The position numbers and the translations under genes are program-made. Source: Microcaldota archaeon (GTDB taxonomy: Archaea; Micrarchaeota; Micrarchaeia; Micrarchaeales; CABMGC01). From it: DNA of 39,861 nucleotides. The notes below the pieces were generated by a model. It saw only the letters and a list, made by a program, of their open reading frames with translations, was not told the origin of the DNA and searched no databases. The number at the start of each line of letters is the position of its first letter. Within the stretch, counting starts at the first letter, position 1. Positions 25,705 to 35,993 of this stretch are shown here, one piece after another. Location of the stretch: the NCBI GenBank assembly GCA_027314605.1, contig DAHVAM010000004.1, positions 1 to 39,861 on the forward strand, written 5' to 3'.

Positions 25705-26916
25705 CTATTTTTTAATCGTTATTTTCTTTTTGTAATAATCCGCGAACAGGCTGACTATGCGCTCCTCGCTTGAATTTATGGATTTTTTAGCGCTCTCCAT
25801 CTCATCATGCATCTTCTTGATGTCGGTCTCTGCCCTTGCCGCATTCTCCTTCGCCTTTTTCACCTCGTCAAGCGTCGCCTCGATCACTCTGGCCTCATTC
25901 TCCACAATGCGTTCCCTCTCCCGCAGCTCGCGGAGTGTGCTTATCTCATTGTACAGGTTGTATTCGACGAGAGTCGAGACTGCCCTCAATGCGCCTTCGT
26001 TGTTCTTTGTTTCTATGCTCCCCTTCTCTATGTTGCCCTTCATCTCCTTCACCAGCTCCATGAACCTTAGGTAGTCCTCCTCGTTCCTTATGGCGCCAAC
26101 AGGGTCTTCAACGAATGCGCTAATCTTCGCCTTTCCGAGCGAAAGATGGTCGTGCTTTCTCGCCGCCCTGTCCAGCGGCGCTGTCAGCAGGCGTATCTTG
26201 CTTGAAAGTCTTGACACTTCCTCTGACATCCTCGCGGCCTCGCGCCTTTTTTCCCCCAGGTCTGCCTGCAGCTTCGATTCCAAGTTGTTTTCTCCAGCAG
26301 CGTTTCCAGGTTTGCCTGTGGCCAGCACCTCCAAGCTCCCATCCAGGATGTCCAGCTCATCGGCGAGCAACTTCAATCGTGTTATCTCTGTTATCAATGA
26401 TTCGTACTGCCTAAAGTCTCTGGACTTCGCATCTATCTCGCGTTTCAGCTCGTCCCTCGACCTCTCCATGAGCGAGAATGACCTTTTGGAAGATCCCAGG
26501 TGGTTGGAATAACTGTAGAGCACAGTCCTGAAGCCCGCGTTAGTCCTGAGCATCTCCTCAATGGATCCGTTTATGTTTCCCAAGATCGACCAGTATTTCT
26601 CATACGATGTCTTTCCGGCCCCTCCCTGCAGCTCAATAGTTTCAGCTATGTGTCTTATGTTCTTCGCGTAGAGCGCCTTCTGGCTTTTGATCGTGCTGAT
26701 GCTTGCAAAATAAAGATCCTCGACATATGGCTCAGCCTCAAGCCTCTCAAGATCATCGCAGGCAGAAATAAATTCCGATCTCGCTCTGGCAAATCTTTCC
26801 ACTGCCGCGATCGCGCTAGCATCGAAATTCCCTATCTTCTTCTCGAATAAACGTCCAGCGAGTCCTTCCAACGAGTCTACGGCAACCTCCTCCGTTTTCT
26901 CCCTTCCAAAGAGCAT
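25705..26916 (-). CDS. Coiled-coil protein, hypothetical
   Basis: 403 aa, extended heptad-like charged segments. Confidence 0.75.
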   Translation of the reverse strand: MLFGREKTEEVAVDSLEGLAGRLFEKKIGNFDASAIAAVERFARARSEFISACDDLERLEAEPYVEDLYFASISTIKSQKALYAKNIRHIAETIELQGGAGKTSYEKYWSILGNINGSIEEMLRTNAGFRTVLYSYSNHLGSSKRSFSLMERSRDELKREIDAKSRDFRQYESLITEITRLKLLADELDILDGSLEVLATGKPGNAAGENNLESKLQADLGEKRREAARMSEEVSRLSSKIRLLTAPLDRAARKHDHLSLGKAKISAFVEDPVGAIRNEEDYLRFMELVKEMKGNIEKGSIETKNNEGALRAVSTLVEYNLYNEISTLRELRERERIVENEARVIEATLDEVKKAKENAARAETDIKKMHDEMESAKKSINSSEERIVSLFADYYKKKITIKK

Positions 26917-27176
26917 GCAATTCCTTAGGATATTTGCCCATGCATATGTTTATTCCTTGCCCTAAAACAGAGGCTAACCGGATTGGCGAAGTTGGCCATG
27001 CGCTGCATTGAAGAGATTTTTCACCACGGGGCATCCTTCCCAACCCTCAGATCAACAATACCTCCGGCATGACGGCGCCGCAGGCCCGGCGAATACGCCC
27101 ATCTGTTTGCGCTTTCCAATGGCCTGCGTGCAAAACGTATTTAAGGTGCGGCGTGCAAGCAGTTAGTGGCGATAGG

Positions 27177-27656
27177 GTGTTTTTCCATAGGCGCAGGCGC
27201 AGCGCATCCCAGGTGCTTGCCGACGGACTGAGATCTGCGCCAGGCGCTCTGAAGGAATCGTCCAGGCTTTTCCTGAAGGCTCTCAGCAACAAGTACATCG
27301 CCTTCACGTTCATCTCCGTGGTGCTCGTGGTGGGCTACCTACTGTTTCCCGCTCTTTGGAAGTACATCTTTACGGCCCTGATAAGCTACTTTGCGGCGAC
27401 GCTCGTGCTCAGGCACTCGCTCGACAGGGGACTTTTCAGGGCAAAGCACTTCGGCAAATCGGCGATCTCCGAGGGGCATACCTTCATGATATTCATATTC
27501 GCCATCATATTCGCCACGATCTTCAGCGACTGGCTCGCGGGATACATAGCAAGCCTCTCCATACTGAATCCGCAAAGCAACAGGTTACTCATAATCTCAA
27601 TACAGACTCTGGTAATACTGGGCCTGATATTCCTTGACCTCGAATTCGAGCTATGA
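27177..27656 (+). CDS. Membrane protein, hypothetical
   Basis: Several hydrophobic segments ([64 protein letters not shown]); start uncertain (27069-27177). Confidence 0.65.
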   Translation: MFFHRRRRSASQVLADGLRSAPGALKESSRLFLKALSNKYIAFTFISVVLVVGYLLFPALWKYIFTALISYFAATLVLRHSLDRGLFRAKHFGKSAISEGHTFMIFIFAIIFATIFSDWLAGYIASLSILNPQSNRLLIISIQTLVILGLIFLDLEFEL

Positions 27657-27715
27657 ACCCTCACTGCGTCAGGATTTCAGATAGGCTTAAGAACTCTTCA
27701 ATTCCCGTTATATCC

Positions 27716-28090
27716 ATGGCGATGAACAAGCTAACTCCTGAAGAGGAGAGAATCATAGTGCGGAAAGGCACTGAAATGCCATTTTCTGGGGAGTACGACC
27801 AGAACTTCAGGAAAGGAATCTATGTCTGCAGGAGATGCGAAGCGCCGCTCTACCGATCCGATGACAAGTTTGATGCGCACTGCGGATGGCCCAGCTTCGA
27901 CCAGGAGATAAAAGGCGCTGTCAAGAGGCTTCCGGATCCTGACGGCGTGAGAACCGAGATAGAATGCTCGAGATGCGGGGCGCATCTTGGGCACGTGTTT
28001 GAAGGTGAAGGGCTCACCGAGAAGAACACACGGCACTGCGTCAACTCCATATCCCTTAAGTTCATCCCCGACAAGAAGGAGAAGAAATGA
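27716..28090 (+). CDS. msrB: Peptide-methionine (R)-S-oxide reductase MsrB
   Basis: Zn Cys pairs CRRC and [11 protein letters not shown], catalytic [11 protein letters not shown]. Confidence 0.95.
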   Translation: MAMNKLTPEEERIIVRKGTEMPFSGEYDQNFRKGIYVCRRCEAPLYRSDDKFDAHCGWPSFDQEIKGAVKRLPDPDGVRTEIECSRCGAHLGHVFEGEGLTEKNTRHCVNSISLKFIPDKKEKK

Positions 28091-28605
28091 AAAGCAGCAT
28101 AGTAGTAGGCGAGGGCTGTTTCTGGTGCACCGAGGCCGTATTCAAAATGTTTCCCGGGGTGCTAAGCGTCACATCCGGATACGCCGGAGGCCACCTCGCG
28201 GATCCCACTTACGAACAGGTATGCAATGGCGACACAGGCCATGCCGAGGTCCTGAAGATAGAATACGAGAGCGGAAAAATATCCCTCCGCAAAATCCTGG
28301 AGATATTCTTCGCGTCGCACGATCCGACTTCCCTGAACAGGCAGGGCGCCGATGTTGGCACGCAGTATCGTTCAATCATCCTGTACAATGGCGAGAACGA
28401 GAGGAAGGCCGCAGAGGAGGCGGCGAAAGACGCGCAGAGGGATTTCGACAAGCCCATTGTCACTGAGATCAAGAAGCTCGACAGGTTTTACCCTGCAGAG
28501 GATTATCACAAGGATTTCTATGAAAAGAACCCTAAGCAGCCGTACTGCGTTTTTGTCATAAGGCCTAAGCTTACAAAGATCAAGAAGGAGTTTGGACCGA
28601 CATGA
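28087..28605 (+). CDS. msrA: Peptide-methionine (S)-S-oxide reductase MsrA
   Basis: [12 protein letters not shown] catalytic motif; [16 protein letters not shown]; overlaps msrB by 4 nt. Confidence 0.96.
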   Translation: MKSSIVVGEGCFWCTEAVFKMFPGVLSVTSGYAGGHLADPTYEQVCNGDTGHAEVLKIEYESGKISLRKILEIFFASHDPTSLNRQGADVGTQYRSIILYNGENERKAAEEAAKDAQRDFDKPIVTEIKKLDRFYPAEDYHKDFYEKNPKQPYCVFVIRPKLTKIKKEFGPT

Positions 28606-28781
28606 CCCTGCTGCGCGCATATCCTGAAGCCCGGGAGTCAGCAAAGACAGTGTCTGACTGGGCATAATCTGTATCTGCCCCAAGTGAAATTCCATCATTG
28701 CTGCTGATGGGCAATGTAGCCATAAGTTACGGGAGGCATATCAATGTTTAAAAGATTATATGGCATAAAACCTATGTTTGG

Positions 28782-29141
28782 ATGACGAGCGAGTTGCTGA
28801 TAATAGGCATAACCCTGCTTGCTGCGATAGTCGCGGCCCTTGCGCAGTATCTATTCAAGAGGTCTGTTCCTACATTTGACTTCAACAGGGTGCACATGCG
28901 CAACCTTCTGCTGAACAAGGGTCTCTGGGCAGGAGGCATGGCATACCTCATAAGCCTTGTGATTTATCTGAAGGCTCTTGGCTCGGGCCAGCTCTCCTTC
29001 GTCTATCCGACGTTCGCGAGCACCTTCATCTTCATAGCGCTGATATCGCACTTCGTGCTCCGCGAGAAGCTCAGTATGGGAAGGATAGCTGGGATAGGGC
29101 TTGTTGTCCTTGGGATAGTGATAGTCGCATTGACTTATTGA
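28782..29141 (+). CDS. SMR/EamA half-size transporter subunit 1
   Basis: 119 aa, 4 predicted TM; FVYPTFASTFIFIALISHFVLREKLS. Confidence 0.8.
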   Translation: MTSELLIIGITLLAAIVAALAQYLFKRSVPTFDFNRVHMRNLLLNKGLWAGGMAYLISLVIYLKALGSGQLSFVYPTFASTFIFIALISHFVLREKLSMGRIAGIGLVVLGIVIVALTY

Positions 29142-29148
29142 TGATTCT

Positions 29149-29478
29149 ATGGCGATTGCGCACAGCAAAAAGGCGATGCTCGTGATACTCCTTCTGAGCA
29201 CATTCCTGGGCAGCCTGGGCCAGCTCTTCTTCAAGATAGGCATCTCGCACTCGCTTCTCTACCTTGCGGCCGGCCTGGTGGTCTATGGCATTTCCACACT
29301 GATATACCTCTACATACTCGGCAGGAGCCACCTCAGCTGGACCTACGGCGTCGGAGGGCTTAGTTACATATTCGCGAGCGTGCTGGCGTTCCTCTTCCTG
29401 GGGGAGCAGATAACATACCTCAGGTGGCTGGGGGTGTTCGTGATAGCGATAGGCACAGCGCTTGTAGGATTAAGCTGA
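29149..29478 (+). CDS. SMR/EamA half-size transporter subunit 2
   Basis: 109 aa, 4 predicted TM; WTYGVGGLSYIFASVLAFLFLGEQIT; 7 nt after subunit 1. Confidence 0.8.
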   Translation: MAIAHSKKAMLVILLLSTFLGSLGQLFFKIGISHSLLYLAAGLVVYGISTLIYLYILGRSHLSWTYGVGGLSYIFASVLAFLFLGEQITYLRWLGVFVIAIGTALVGLS

Positions 29479-29496
29479 GTCTATTATAATCGCTTA

Positions 29497-29543
29497 GCGG
29501 GAAAACCCGCGGCCTTCAGTCGTTGGGGATGCCACTTAGTTAA
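29497..29543 (+). mobile_element. Candidate solo IS200/IS605-type right-end / omega-RNA-like hairpin remnant
   Basis: GCGGGAAAACCCGCGGCCTTCAGTCGTTGGGGATGCC; hairpin CCCGCGGC-CTTCA-GTCGTTGGG; no tnpB/tnpA nearby. Confidence 0.4.
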
Positions 29544-30432
29544 GCTTCGCGTGCTCCTTGTTGAGATACTTTATCAGTTCCATGTAGATCTCTGTCTTGA
29601 TTCTGGCCCTGCTCAACTCGTCCATCTTCATGTGGATCGTCACAACGTAAAGGTCTTTGGATAAGTACTCTATGTCGATCGTATACTGGTCTATCTTCCC
29701 CTTGTTCTTTGACACCACGGCCTTTATCTTCCTCTCCAGGTCTGTGAACCTTATCCTTATGTCTACATTGAACTGCACTTTTGTCAGGTGCTCCTTCGCC
29801 CTGTGGTAGTTTATCACGAGGGCCTGCGCGACAATGTTGTTGGGCACAAGCATGGGAAGGCGCTCGTCGTTCGTTATCTCCGTATAGAGGACCCCTATGC
29901 TCATTATCGTGCCTGAGAAGCCTGGTATGAATTTGTCATGCGGGTAGGAAGGGGGTATCAGGTTGTATTGCCATGTGTGTATTATGACCCTGTCTCCAGG
30001 CTCGAATGCCTTGCTTGAGAGCAGGTATACGCCCGAGATGAAGTTCGAGAGCGTCGACTGTGCGGCAAGACCTAGGACTATGCCTAGGAACCCTGCGCTG
30101 ACAAGTATGCCTGTCACATTTACGTGAAGCTCTGCGAGTATCACTATCACGAGAAAGCAGTATGCGATTATCCTGAAGAGGTTTCTCAGAGGCCCTGCTT
30201 CCTCAAGGGCTATCCTCCTGGCGAAATAGAAATAGACAACTGCGCCCATAACCTCTATTATCGCGATTCCGACAAGCGCTGAGGCGATGATGTTGTCCAT
30301 CCCCTGTCCCGTTATCCTGAAGTGGAGCAGCACGGCGTAGAGCGCGATCACGACCAACGCAAGGATTATTATGACATCGATGAGCCTCCTTCTAAAGACT
30401 CCATCCTTGCGTTCCAGGTCGCCGCCTTTCAC
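29536..30432 (-). CDS. MscS-family mechanosensitive ion channel
   Basis: TM helices then GFLGIVLGLAAQSTLSNFISGVYLLSSKAFEPGDRVII. Confidence 0.93.
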   Translation of the reverse strand: MKGGDLERKDGVFRRRLIDVIIILALVVIALYAVLLHFRITGQGMDNIIASALVGIAIIEVMGAVVYFYFARRIALEEAGPLRNLFRIIAYCFLVIVILAELHVNVTGILVSAGFLGIVLGLAAQSTLSNFISGVYLLSSKAFEPGDRVIIHTWQYNLIPPSYPHDKFIPGFSGTIMSIGVLYTEITNDERLPMLVPNNIVAQALVINYHRAKEHLTKVQFNVDIRIRFTDLERKIKAVVSKNKGKIDQYTIDIEYLSKDLYVVTIHMKMDELSRARIKTEIYMELIKYLNKEHAKLN

Positions 30433-30687
30433 AAAATCAGAAATTCTCCTATTGCAAAGTTCTTATAGCTTTCGGGAAGCCCCATATCTGGGAATTTGAC
30501 ATTCGAACTCGACAGGCCTGGCTTTATTCCATGTGGATGGAAGTCAGAAGATATTTTCGTCAGAAAGATGTCTTTATGATTTCGTTATCTGACATGTACT
30601 TGTTTGTTTTATGCCTATTTGTCAACTTCCTATCCTAACTCATCCATAGCAGAAAGCTTTATAAATCTAGATATTTATATACAAGGA

Positions 30688-30737
30688 TGCGTTTAGAGTA
30701 ATCTATTTATCTTCCCCACCCTCTAAACGCTTTTTTT
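30688..30737 (+). ncRNA. Candidate ~50-nt small RNA with own promoter and hairpin/T-run terminator
   Basis: GCGTTTAGAG(30689-30698)/CTCTAAACGC(30721-30730) perfect 10-bp IR then T7; AAAGC-TTTATAAA BRE/TATA at ~30653-30665, 23-26 nt upstream. Confidence 0.55.
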
Positions 30738-30837
30738 ATTTACGCCTGCCAGCTCCAGCTCTCCGTTTCATCCAACGCTTCCCTAAGCGTATGGGCATCT
30801 ATTTAAATGTTAAACCATCAATTTATGCTGGATAATA

Positions 30838-32766
30838 ATGAAGAAATTCAATTCTACCGACGACATAAAAATACCTGACAAGATGATAGACCAAGTGATA
30901 GGTCAGGATAAGGCGGTTGCAATTACCAAAAAGGCAGCTGCCCAGCACAGGAACGTGCTCCTGATCGGTGAGCCTGGTGTCGGAAAGACAATGCTTGCGC
31001 AAGGGATGGCAGAGCTTCTCGAGAATGCCGACCTGGAGGATGTCCTTGTATTCAAGAATCCTAATGACGAGAACAGGCCGCTAATAAAGGTACTGCAGAC
31101 CTATCCTGAGAAGGAGAAGATCGATCCATCGAAGCCAGTCCCTGACGGCCAGGGCAGGCAGATGATACAAAAGGAGAAGATGAAAAACAGGACTGACGCT
31201 GGCAAGGCGAGGAGCAATATAATTCCTATAGTAACCATAATTGTCGCAATACTCCTTGTCGTTTCACTGATGAACCTGATACACGGCTACGAAATATTCG
31301 TAATGGCCGCACTGGTACTTGGGATATTGATATTTGGCTCCGTGGCGCTGTTCGTCAGCGGATTCAGGCGAGTGGGGGGCATACTTCCAGGGATGTTCGA
31401 GACCGGCGAACCAAAGCTCATTGTCGACAATACCGGACTGATGCACGCTCCTTTCGTCGATGCGACAGGAGCAAAGGCCGGCGCGCTTTTCGGAGACGTC
31501 AGGCACGACCCGTTGCAATCCGGAGGCCTCGGGACTCCTCCGCACCTTAGGGTCGAGAGCGGGGCTATCCACAGGGCAAACAAAGGAGTGCTATTCATAG
31601 ATGAAGTTGCGGATCTTGATGCTAAATCGCAGCAGGAGCTTCTGACTGCGATGCAGGAAAAAAAATATCCAATAACCGGGCAGAGCGAGATGAGTTCAGG
31701 GGCGCTTGTCAGGACAGACGGCGTCCCGTGCGACTTCCTTCTCGTTGCTGCAGGAAACCTCCCAGACATGCAGAAGATGCATCCTGCACTAAGGTCGAGG
31801 ATAAGGGGATACGGCTACGAGGTCTACATGGAATCATCGATGCCTGACACTGAGCAGAACAGGGAGAGGATAATAAGGTTCATCGCGCAGGAGGTCAAGA
31901 AAGACAAGAAGATACCTCCGTTCAGCTACGACGCGTGCATGGCGCTGGTCGAAGAGGCAAAGAGGCGGAGCGGAAGGAAGAACAGGCTTACGCTGATACT
32001 TAGGGATCTTGGAGGAATAATTAGAGCTGCAGGAGATATTGCGCGAGAGAAAGGAAGAAAGATAGTGGCAGAAGAGGATGTATACGACAGTTTCAAGGTT
32101 ACAAAACCGTTGGAAGCGCAGTTTGTAGAGCAGTCGCTTGATTACAGGAAGGATTACCAGATATTCAAGAGTGAGGGTTATGCCATAGGAAGGGTCAACG
32201 GCCTGGCTGTCGTCGGCTCATCGTATCTGTCTGCAGGAATAATACTTCCAATAGTCGCTGAGGTGACCCCGGCTTCGTCAAGGACCGAAGGCAAGCTGAT
32301 AGCGACAGGAAAGCTGGGCAGTATAGCCAAAGAGGCTGTCAAGAACATAAACGCCGTGATAAAGAAGCATATGAACAGGGACATGGCGAGCTACGACGTC
32401 CATGTGCAGTTCCTACAGACATACGAAGGAGTCGAGGGAGACAGCGCAAGCATATCGGTTGCCGTGGCAGTGATATCTGCGCTGGAGGGCATACCGATAG
32501 ACCAGGAGGTGGCGCTGACAGGATCTCTCTCGGTGCGCGGCGAGGTGCTCCCGGTGGGCGGCGTGAACAACAAGGTCCTTGCGGCCATAGAAGCGGGGAT
32601 GAAGATAGTCATAATACCCGCAGGCAACGGCCAGGATATAAATATAGACAAGAAGGAATTAAAGAAAATAAAGATAGTGCAGGCGAAGAACATAGCAGAC
32701 GTGCTCGCCGTCGCCCTAAAGAAGAGCCCTAGGAGTGACGCGCTCACAAAGAAGATGAGAAGATAA
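30838..32766 (+). CDS. lonB: Archaeal LonB membrane-associated ATP-dependent protease
   Basis: Walker [11 protein letters not shown], inserted TM pair, Ser-Lys dyad [17 protein letters not shown]...[11 protein letters not shown]. Confidence 0.96.
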   Translation: MKKFNSTDDIKIPDKMIDQVIGQDKAVAITKKAAAQHRNVLLIGEPGVGKTMLAQGMAELLENADLEDVLVFKNPNDENRPLIKVLQTYPEKEKIDPSKPVPDGQGRQMIQKEKMKNRTDAGKARSNIIPIVTIIVAILLVVSLMNLIHGYEIFVMAALVLGILIFGSVALFVSGFRRVGGILPGMFETGEPKLIVDNTGLMHAPFVDATGAKAGALFGDVRHDPLQSGGLGTPPHLRVESGAIHRANKGVLFIDEVADLDAKSQQELLTAMQEKKYPITGQSEMSSGALVRTDGVPCDFLLVAAGNLPDMQKMHPALRSRIRGYGYEVYMESSMPDTEQNRERIIRFIAQEVKKDKKIPPFSYDACMALVEEAKRRSGRKNRLTLILRDLGGIIRAAGDIAREKGRKIVAEEDVYDSFKVTKPLEAQFVEQSLDYRKDYQIFKSEGYAIGRVNGLAVVGSSYLSAGIILPIVAEVTPASSRTEGKLIATGKLGSIAKEAVKNINAVIKKHMNRDMASYDVHVQFLQTYEGVEGDSASISVAVAVISALEGIPIDQEVALTGSLSVRGEVLPVGGVNNKVLAAIEAGMKIVIIPAGNGQDINIDKKELKKIKIVQAKNIADVLAVALKKSPRSDALTKKMRR

Positions 32767-32864
32767 ATAACAAGCGATTCCAGGGAGAAGGCGCCACTTA
32801 TCATGGAGAGCGCCGCTGTCTCAAATGCACCTGAGAATAAGAAAAAGTAGAATGGGAGACAACA

Positions 32865-33971
32865 ATGGCGGAATCCAAGGCGGCAAAACCCGAGAAGAAG
32901 ATAGAGAATCTGGGGGAAGAGATAGTAACGGAAATCAGGACGGGAACTGCGCCAAAGTTCATCACGCTGAGCAGGACGCGGTCAAATGTCCTTTTCGACT
33001 CCAAGAAAGGATATCTCAAGCTCGGCGAGAACAAGGAGGAGAGGAACTTCGTAAACGTCTCGCAGTCGAAGAGGTTCATGCAGACGATAGCGATAGCCTC
33101 CAAATGCCACAGATTCATCAGGGAGAACCTCCATACGACCATACGAGGCCTCTTCTACCAGCTCAAGTTCTCGCTCGGCGAGGACATCGATGAGAACGTC
33201 TTCAGCGAGCAGGCGGAGTCCAATCCGCTGATCGAGGACCTTGAAGTATCGCTAGGGCTCAAGAGAGAGGAGATGAATCTCAACGCCAACAGGAAAGGGG
33301 TTCTCGCCGGAAACATGAAGATCATAGACACGTTCGGAAACGAGAAGATAGAGATAGACTGCACGAAGCAGGGAAGGAGCGGCTGGGCCATACCGAGCGA
33401 TGTAGACAACGACATAGAATTCGTAAACGTAAAGGCAAAGTACGTCCTTGTGGTGGAGAAGGATGCCCTCTGGCAGAGACTCAACGAGGACCTTTTCTGG
33501 AAGAAGGAGAACTGCATACTCATCACGCCGCAGGGCCAGGCCGCCAGGGGAACCAGGAGGCTGATAAAGAAGCTCTCAGATAAAGGCCTTCCCGTATACG
33601 TCTTCACTGACTCTGATGCGTGGGGATGGTACATCTATTGGACGATAAAGACGGGGAGCATCAATCTGGCATACATAGGTGCCGATGTCGCCACGCCAGA
33701 TGCCAAGTTCCTCGGAGTGACGATGTCTGATCTCGACAAATACGAGTTCCTCAACAAGCTTACCATAAACGCCTCGGAGATAGACATCAAGAGGGCGCAG
33801 GAGATGCTCAATTATGAGTGGATAGGAAAGTACAAGGAGTGGAAGGTCGAACTGGAGCGCATGATAAAATCGAAGAAGAAGCTCGAGCAGGATGCCCTGC
33901 AGGGCCCAAGGCTGACATTCGTCGACGATTACATAAGGGATAAAATCAAGAACAAGGAATATCTCCCGTAG
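32865..33971 (+). CDS. top6A: DNA topoisomerase VI subunit A
   Basis: Catalytic Tyr region TTIRGLFYQLKFSLGED; Toprim VLVVEKDALWQRL...PVYVFTDSDAWGWYIYWTIKTGS. Confidence 0.94.
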   Translation: MAESKAAKPEKKIENLGEEIVTEIRTGTAPKFITLSRTRSNVLFDSKKGYLKLGENKEERNFVNVSQSKRFMQTIAIASKCHRFIRENLHTTIRGLFYQLKFSLGEDIDENVFSEQAESNPLIEDLEVSLGLKREEMNLNANRKGVLAGNMKIIDTFGNEKIEIDCTKQGRSGWAIPSDVDNDIEFVNVKAKYVLVVEKDALWQRLNEDLFWKKENCILITPQGQAARGTRRLIKKLSDKGLPVYVFTDSDAWGWYIYWTIKTGSINLAYIGADVATPDAKFLGVTMSDLDKYEFLNKLTINASEIDIKRAQEMLNYEWIGKYKEWKVELERMIKSKKKLEQDALQGPRLTFVDDYIRDKIKNKEYLP

Positions 33972-34105
33972 CCGTGTCCTTTCCCAGTTGATGCGCCTCG
34001 CTCAGGCGGCGCGCACGCTGGCTGCCGAATCCACAGCGGGTTCGCCGGTTAAGCACTGCGGCGTCTCGTCTCTCCGAATGTTCAATTACTAAATGCCTAT
34101 TCCTC

Positions 34106-34459
34106 TCATGCCGCCCTGTTCCCGCCTACGCAGCCGAATATGTCTGCCTCCGTCGCAGCCGGCGCATTCTGATTCGCAGCCATCGACTTGGCCTCCCCTC
34201 GCAGGAGCCTCAGGCAATGATGTATTCCTGTCCTTATGCCACTTGCAAGCACGAGATCCACGCCTGTGCCCACAGCCGTGCTGATGATCTCCTTGGCGAG
34301 ATCCTGGCTTGCCTTCTCCCTAAGGAGATGCCCGAAGGCCATCTCCATTCCCGATGCTACGAGAATGCCCAGCCCTACTCCTACCACCACATCCTCGTCA
34401 CGCCGCAGAAGGCGCATGACCCTCCACGTACTCCCCTGCCGCTCCATGCGACCCTCCAT
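34106..34459 (-). CDS. Hypothetical protein
   Basis: 117 aa; TATA-like CTTAAATAG upstream on the minus strand. Confidence 0.45.
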   Translation of the reverse strand: MEGRMERQGSTWRVMRLLRRDEDVVVGVGLGILVASGMEMAFGHLLREKASQDLAKEIISTAVGTGVDLVLASGIRTGIHHCLRLLRGEAKSMAANQNAPAATEADIFGCVGGNRAA

Positions 34460-34644
34460 ACTACCACCGATTCTATATGGTGTTCCTTGCTATTTAAGCA
34501 TTGTCTGCAAGATCCTCAGGTTTAAGCCCTCTTCGTCGTCGCGGCACTGCAGTTGCTGCAAAAAAAAAGCCCAAGGGAAGAACCCGGAGGCTGGAAAGAA
34601 GCGGCGCGGATGCAAACTCAGGAGCAGGGGCAGCGAGGAGTGCT

Positions 34645-34887
34645 TTAATGGTATCCTGATCTTCTTTCGAGGGTAAGCTTTCGCGCAACAATCTTCAAAT
34701 CATCAGTTCTGCTTGTAAGGCTCTGTTCGTCGTTCATTCTCGAGTCAAAGATGTTCTTTATCTCCAGCGCCCAAAAACCTACCGCACCGGCAATAATCGT
34801 CGCTGCCAAAACTTTCACGATAGGGCCTGGCCTCTGTGGTTCAGGCTCCTCCCTTCTCTCTCTAAATCCAGTTCCATCGAAAGGCAT
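34645..34887 (-). CDS. Small single-TM protein, hypothetical
   Basis: MPFDGTGFRERREEPEPQRPGPIVKVLAATIIAGAVGFWALEI...; starts 4 nt after the RFC stop. Confidence 0.6.
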   Translation of the reverse strand: MPFDGTGFRERREEPEPQRPGPIVKVLAATIIAGAVGFWALEIKNIFDSRMNDEQSLTSRTDDLKIVARKLTLERRSGYH

Positions 34888-34891
34888 GGGA

Positions 34892-35869
34892 TCACTTCGA
34901 ATCTTTAAGGAGTGCAAAATTCGCGAGCATGGCTTCAAGCTGTATCCTGTCATTCGCTCCTTCGACAATCCTGAAGTTGCACTCGCCTATGCTGCTTATG
35001 AGTTTCAGCTTCATCCTGTCTTCAATGTCAAGGTTCAGCGCCTCCCTGTAGCACTGGACGAGAATGTCCTCGCCGCTCATTCCGTAGACAAGCACAAGCG
35101 TGTTCAATTCGTTCCTCGCCTTCTCGAAATCACCAGACAACGCGTATCTCAGCATAGCGACAATCTCCTTTGGCCGCGCCCTTGCCGCAATGTCGTATAC
35201 TGCGCTCTCCTCTATCTTGTTTCCCGAGACCGCGGCGCTCTGCAGCGTGTTTGTAAGCCTCCTGAGGTCTCCCTCGCTGACATAGAGCAGCGCCTCTGTC
35301 GCCTTGTTCGATATGTCCAATCCCTCCTTCTCGGCCACTCTTTTTATGTAGGAGACCATCTCCTCCTCCTTCAATGGCTTGAACCTGAAGACTACGCACC
35401 TGCTCTGTATCGGATCTATTATCTTGCTGGAGTAGTTTGCGCTCATTATGAATCTGGTTGTGGCAGAATACTTTTCCATTGTCCTCCTAAGCGCGTGCTG
35501 CGCCTCCGCTGTAAGCGCGTCCGCCTCGTCGAGGAAGACTATCTTTATCGTGCCGCTGTCCATTGAGATTGTCCTTGCGAACTCCTTGACCTTCCCTCGG
35601 ACCACGTCAATCCCCCTGCTGTCGCTTGCGTTTAACTCCAAAAATGATTCGTTGATCCGCTTTCCGTAGAGCTCCCTTGCCATCGCCATTGCGCAGGTCG
35701 TCTTGCCTACTCCCGCAGGTCCAGCGAATATCATGTTCGGGAAGTTCCTCGCCTTTACGAAGTCCTTGAGCTTCGCCACTATGGCTCCCTGTCCTATGAC
35801 CTCGTCAAGCGCCTGAGGCCTGTACTTCTCGGCCCATGAGGTGTCTATTATGTCCATAGAATCAAGCAA
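34892..35869 (-). CDS. rfcS: Replication factor C small subunit
   Basis: WAEKYRPQALDEVIGQ, GPAGVGKTTCAMAMARELYG, FLDEADALTAEAQHALRRTME; start may be the internal ATG at 35857. Confidence 0.95.
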   Translation of the reverse strand: MLDSMDIIDTSWAEKYRPQALDEVIGQGAIVAKLKDFVKARNFPNMIFAGPAGVGKTTCAMAMARELYGKRINESFLELNASDSRGIDVVRGKVKEFARTISMDSGTIKIVFLDEADALTAEAQHALRRTMEKYSATTRFIMSANYSSKIIDPIQSRCVVFRFKPLKEEEMVSYIKRVAEKEGLDISNKATEALLYVSEGDLRRLTNTLQSAAVSGNKIEESAVYDIAARARPKEIVAMLRYALSGDFEKARNELNTLVLVYGMSGEDILVQCYREALNLDIEDRMKLKLISSIGECNFRIVEGANDRIQLEAMLANFALLKDSK

Positions 35870-35993
35870 TAGTTATTGCAGTGCAAAGGCTTTATTTATT
35901 GCCCTGCGCGCTCTTCCTGCTCCCGCTGCCCGTACGGCCCGAGACTCTGGGCCTGTACGCAAGCTATATATCCGAGGCAGGCGTCATAAAAGC

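Noticed and set aside
28629-28716. Guanidine (mini-ykkC) riboswitch upstream of the SMR genes
   Set aside because: The hairpin loops lack the ACGR motif, and both hairpins lie upstream of the likely SMR promoter.
32803-32850. 15-codon upstream ORF MESAAVSNAPENKKK before top6A
   Set aside because: Too short to support as coding; no regulatory logic visible without conservation data.
33975-34085. GC-rich region after top6A as an H/ACA or other ncRNA
   Set aside because: A partial hairpin (GCCGAATCC-ACAGC-GGGTTCGCC, one mismatch) is present, but there is no convincing overall fold or box motif.
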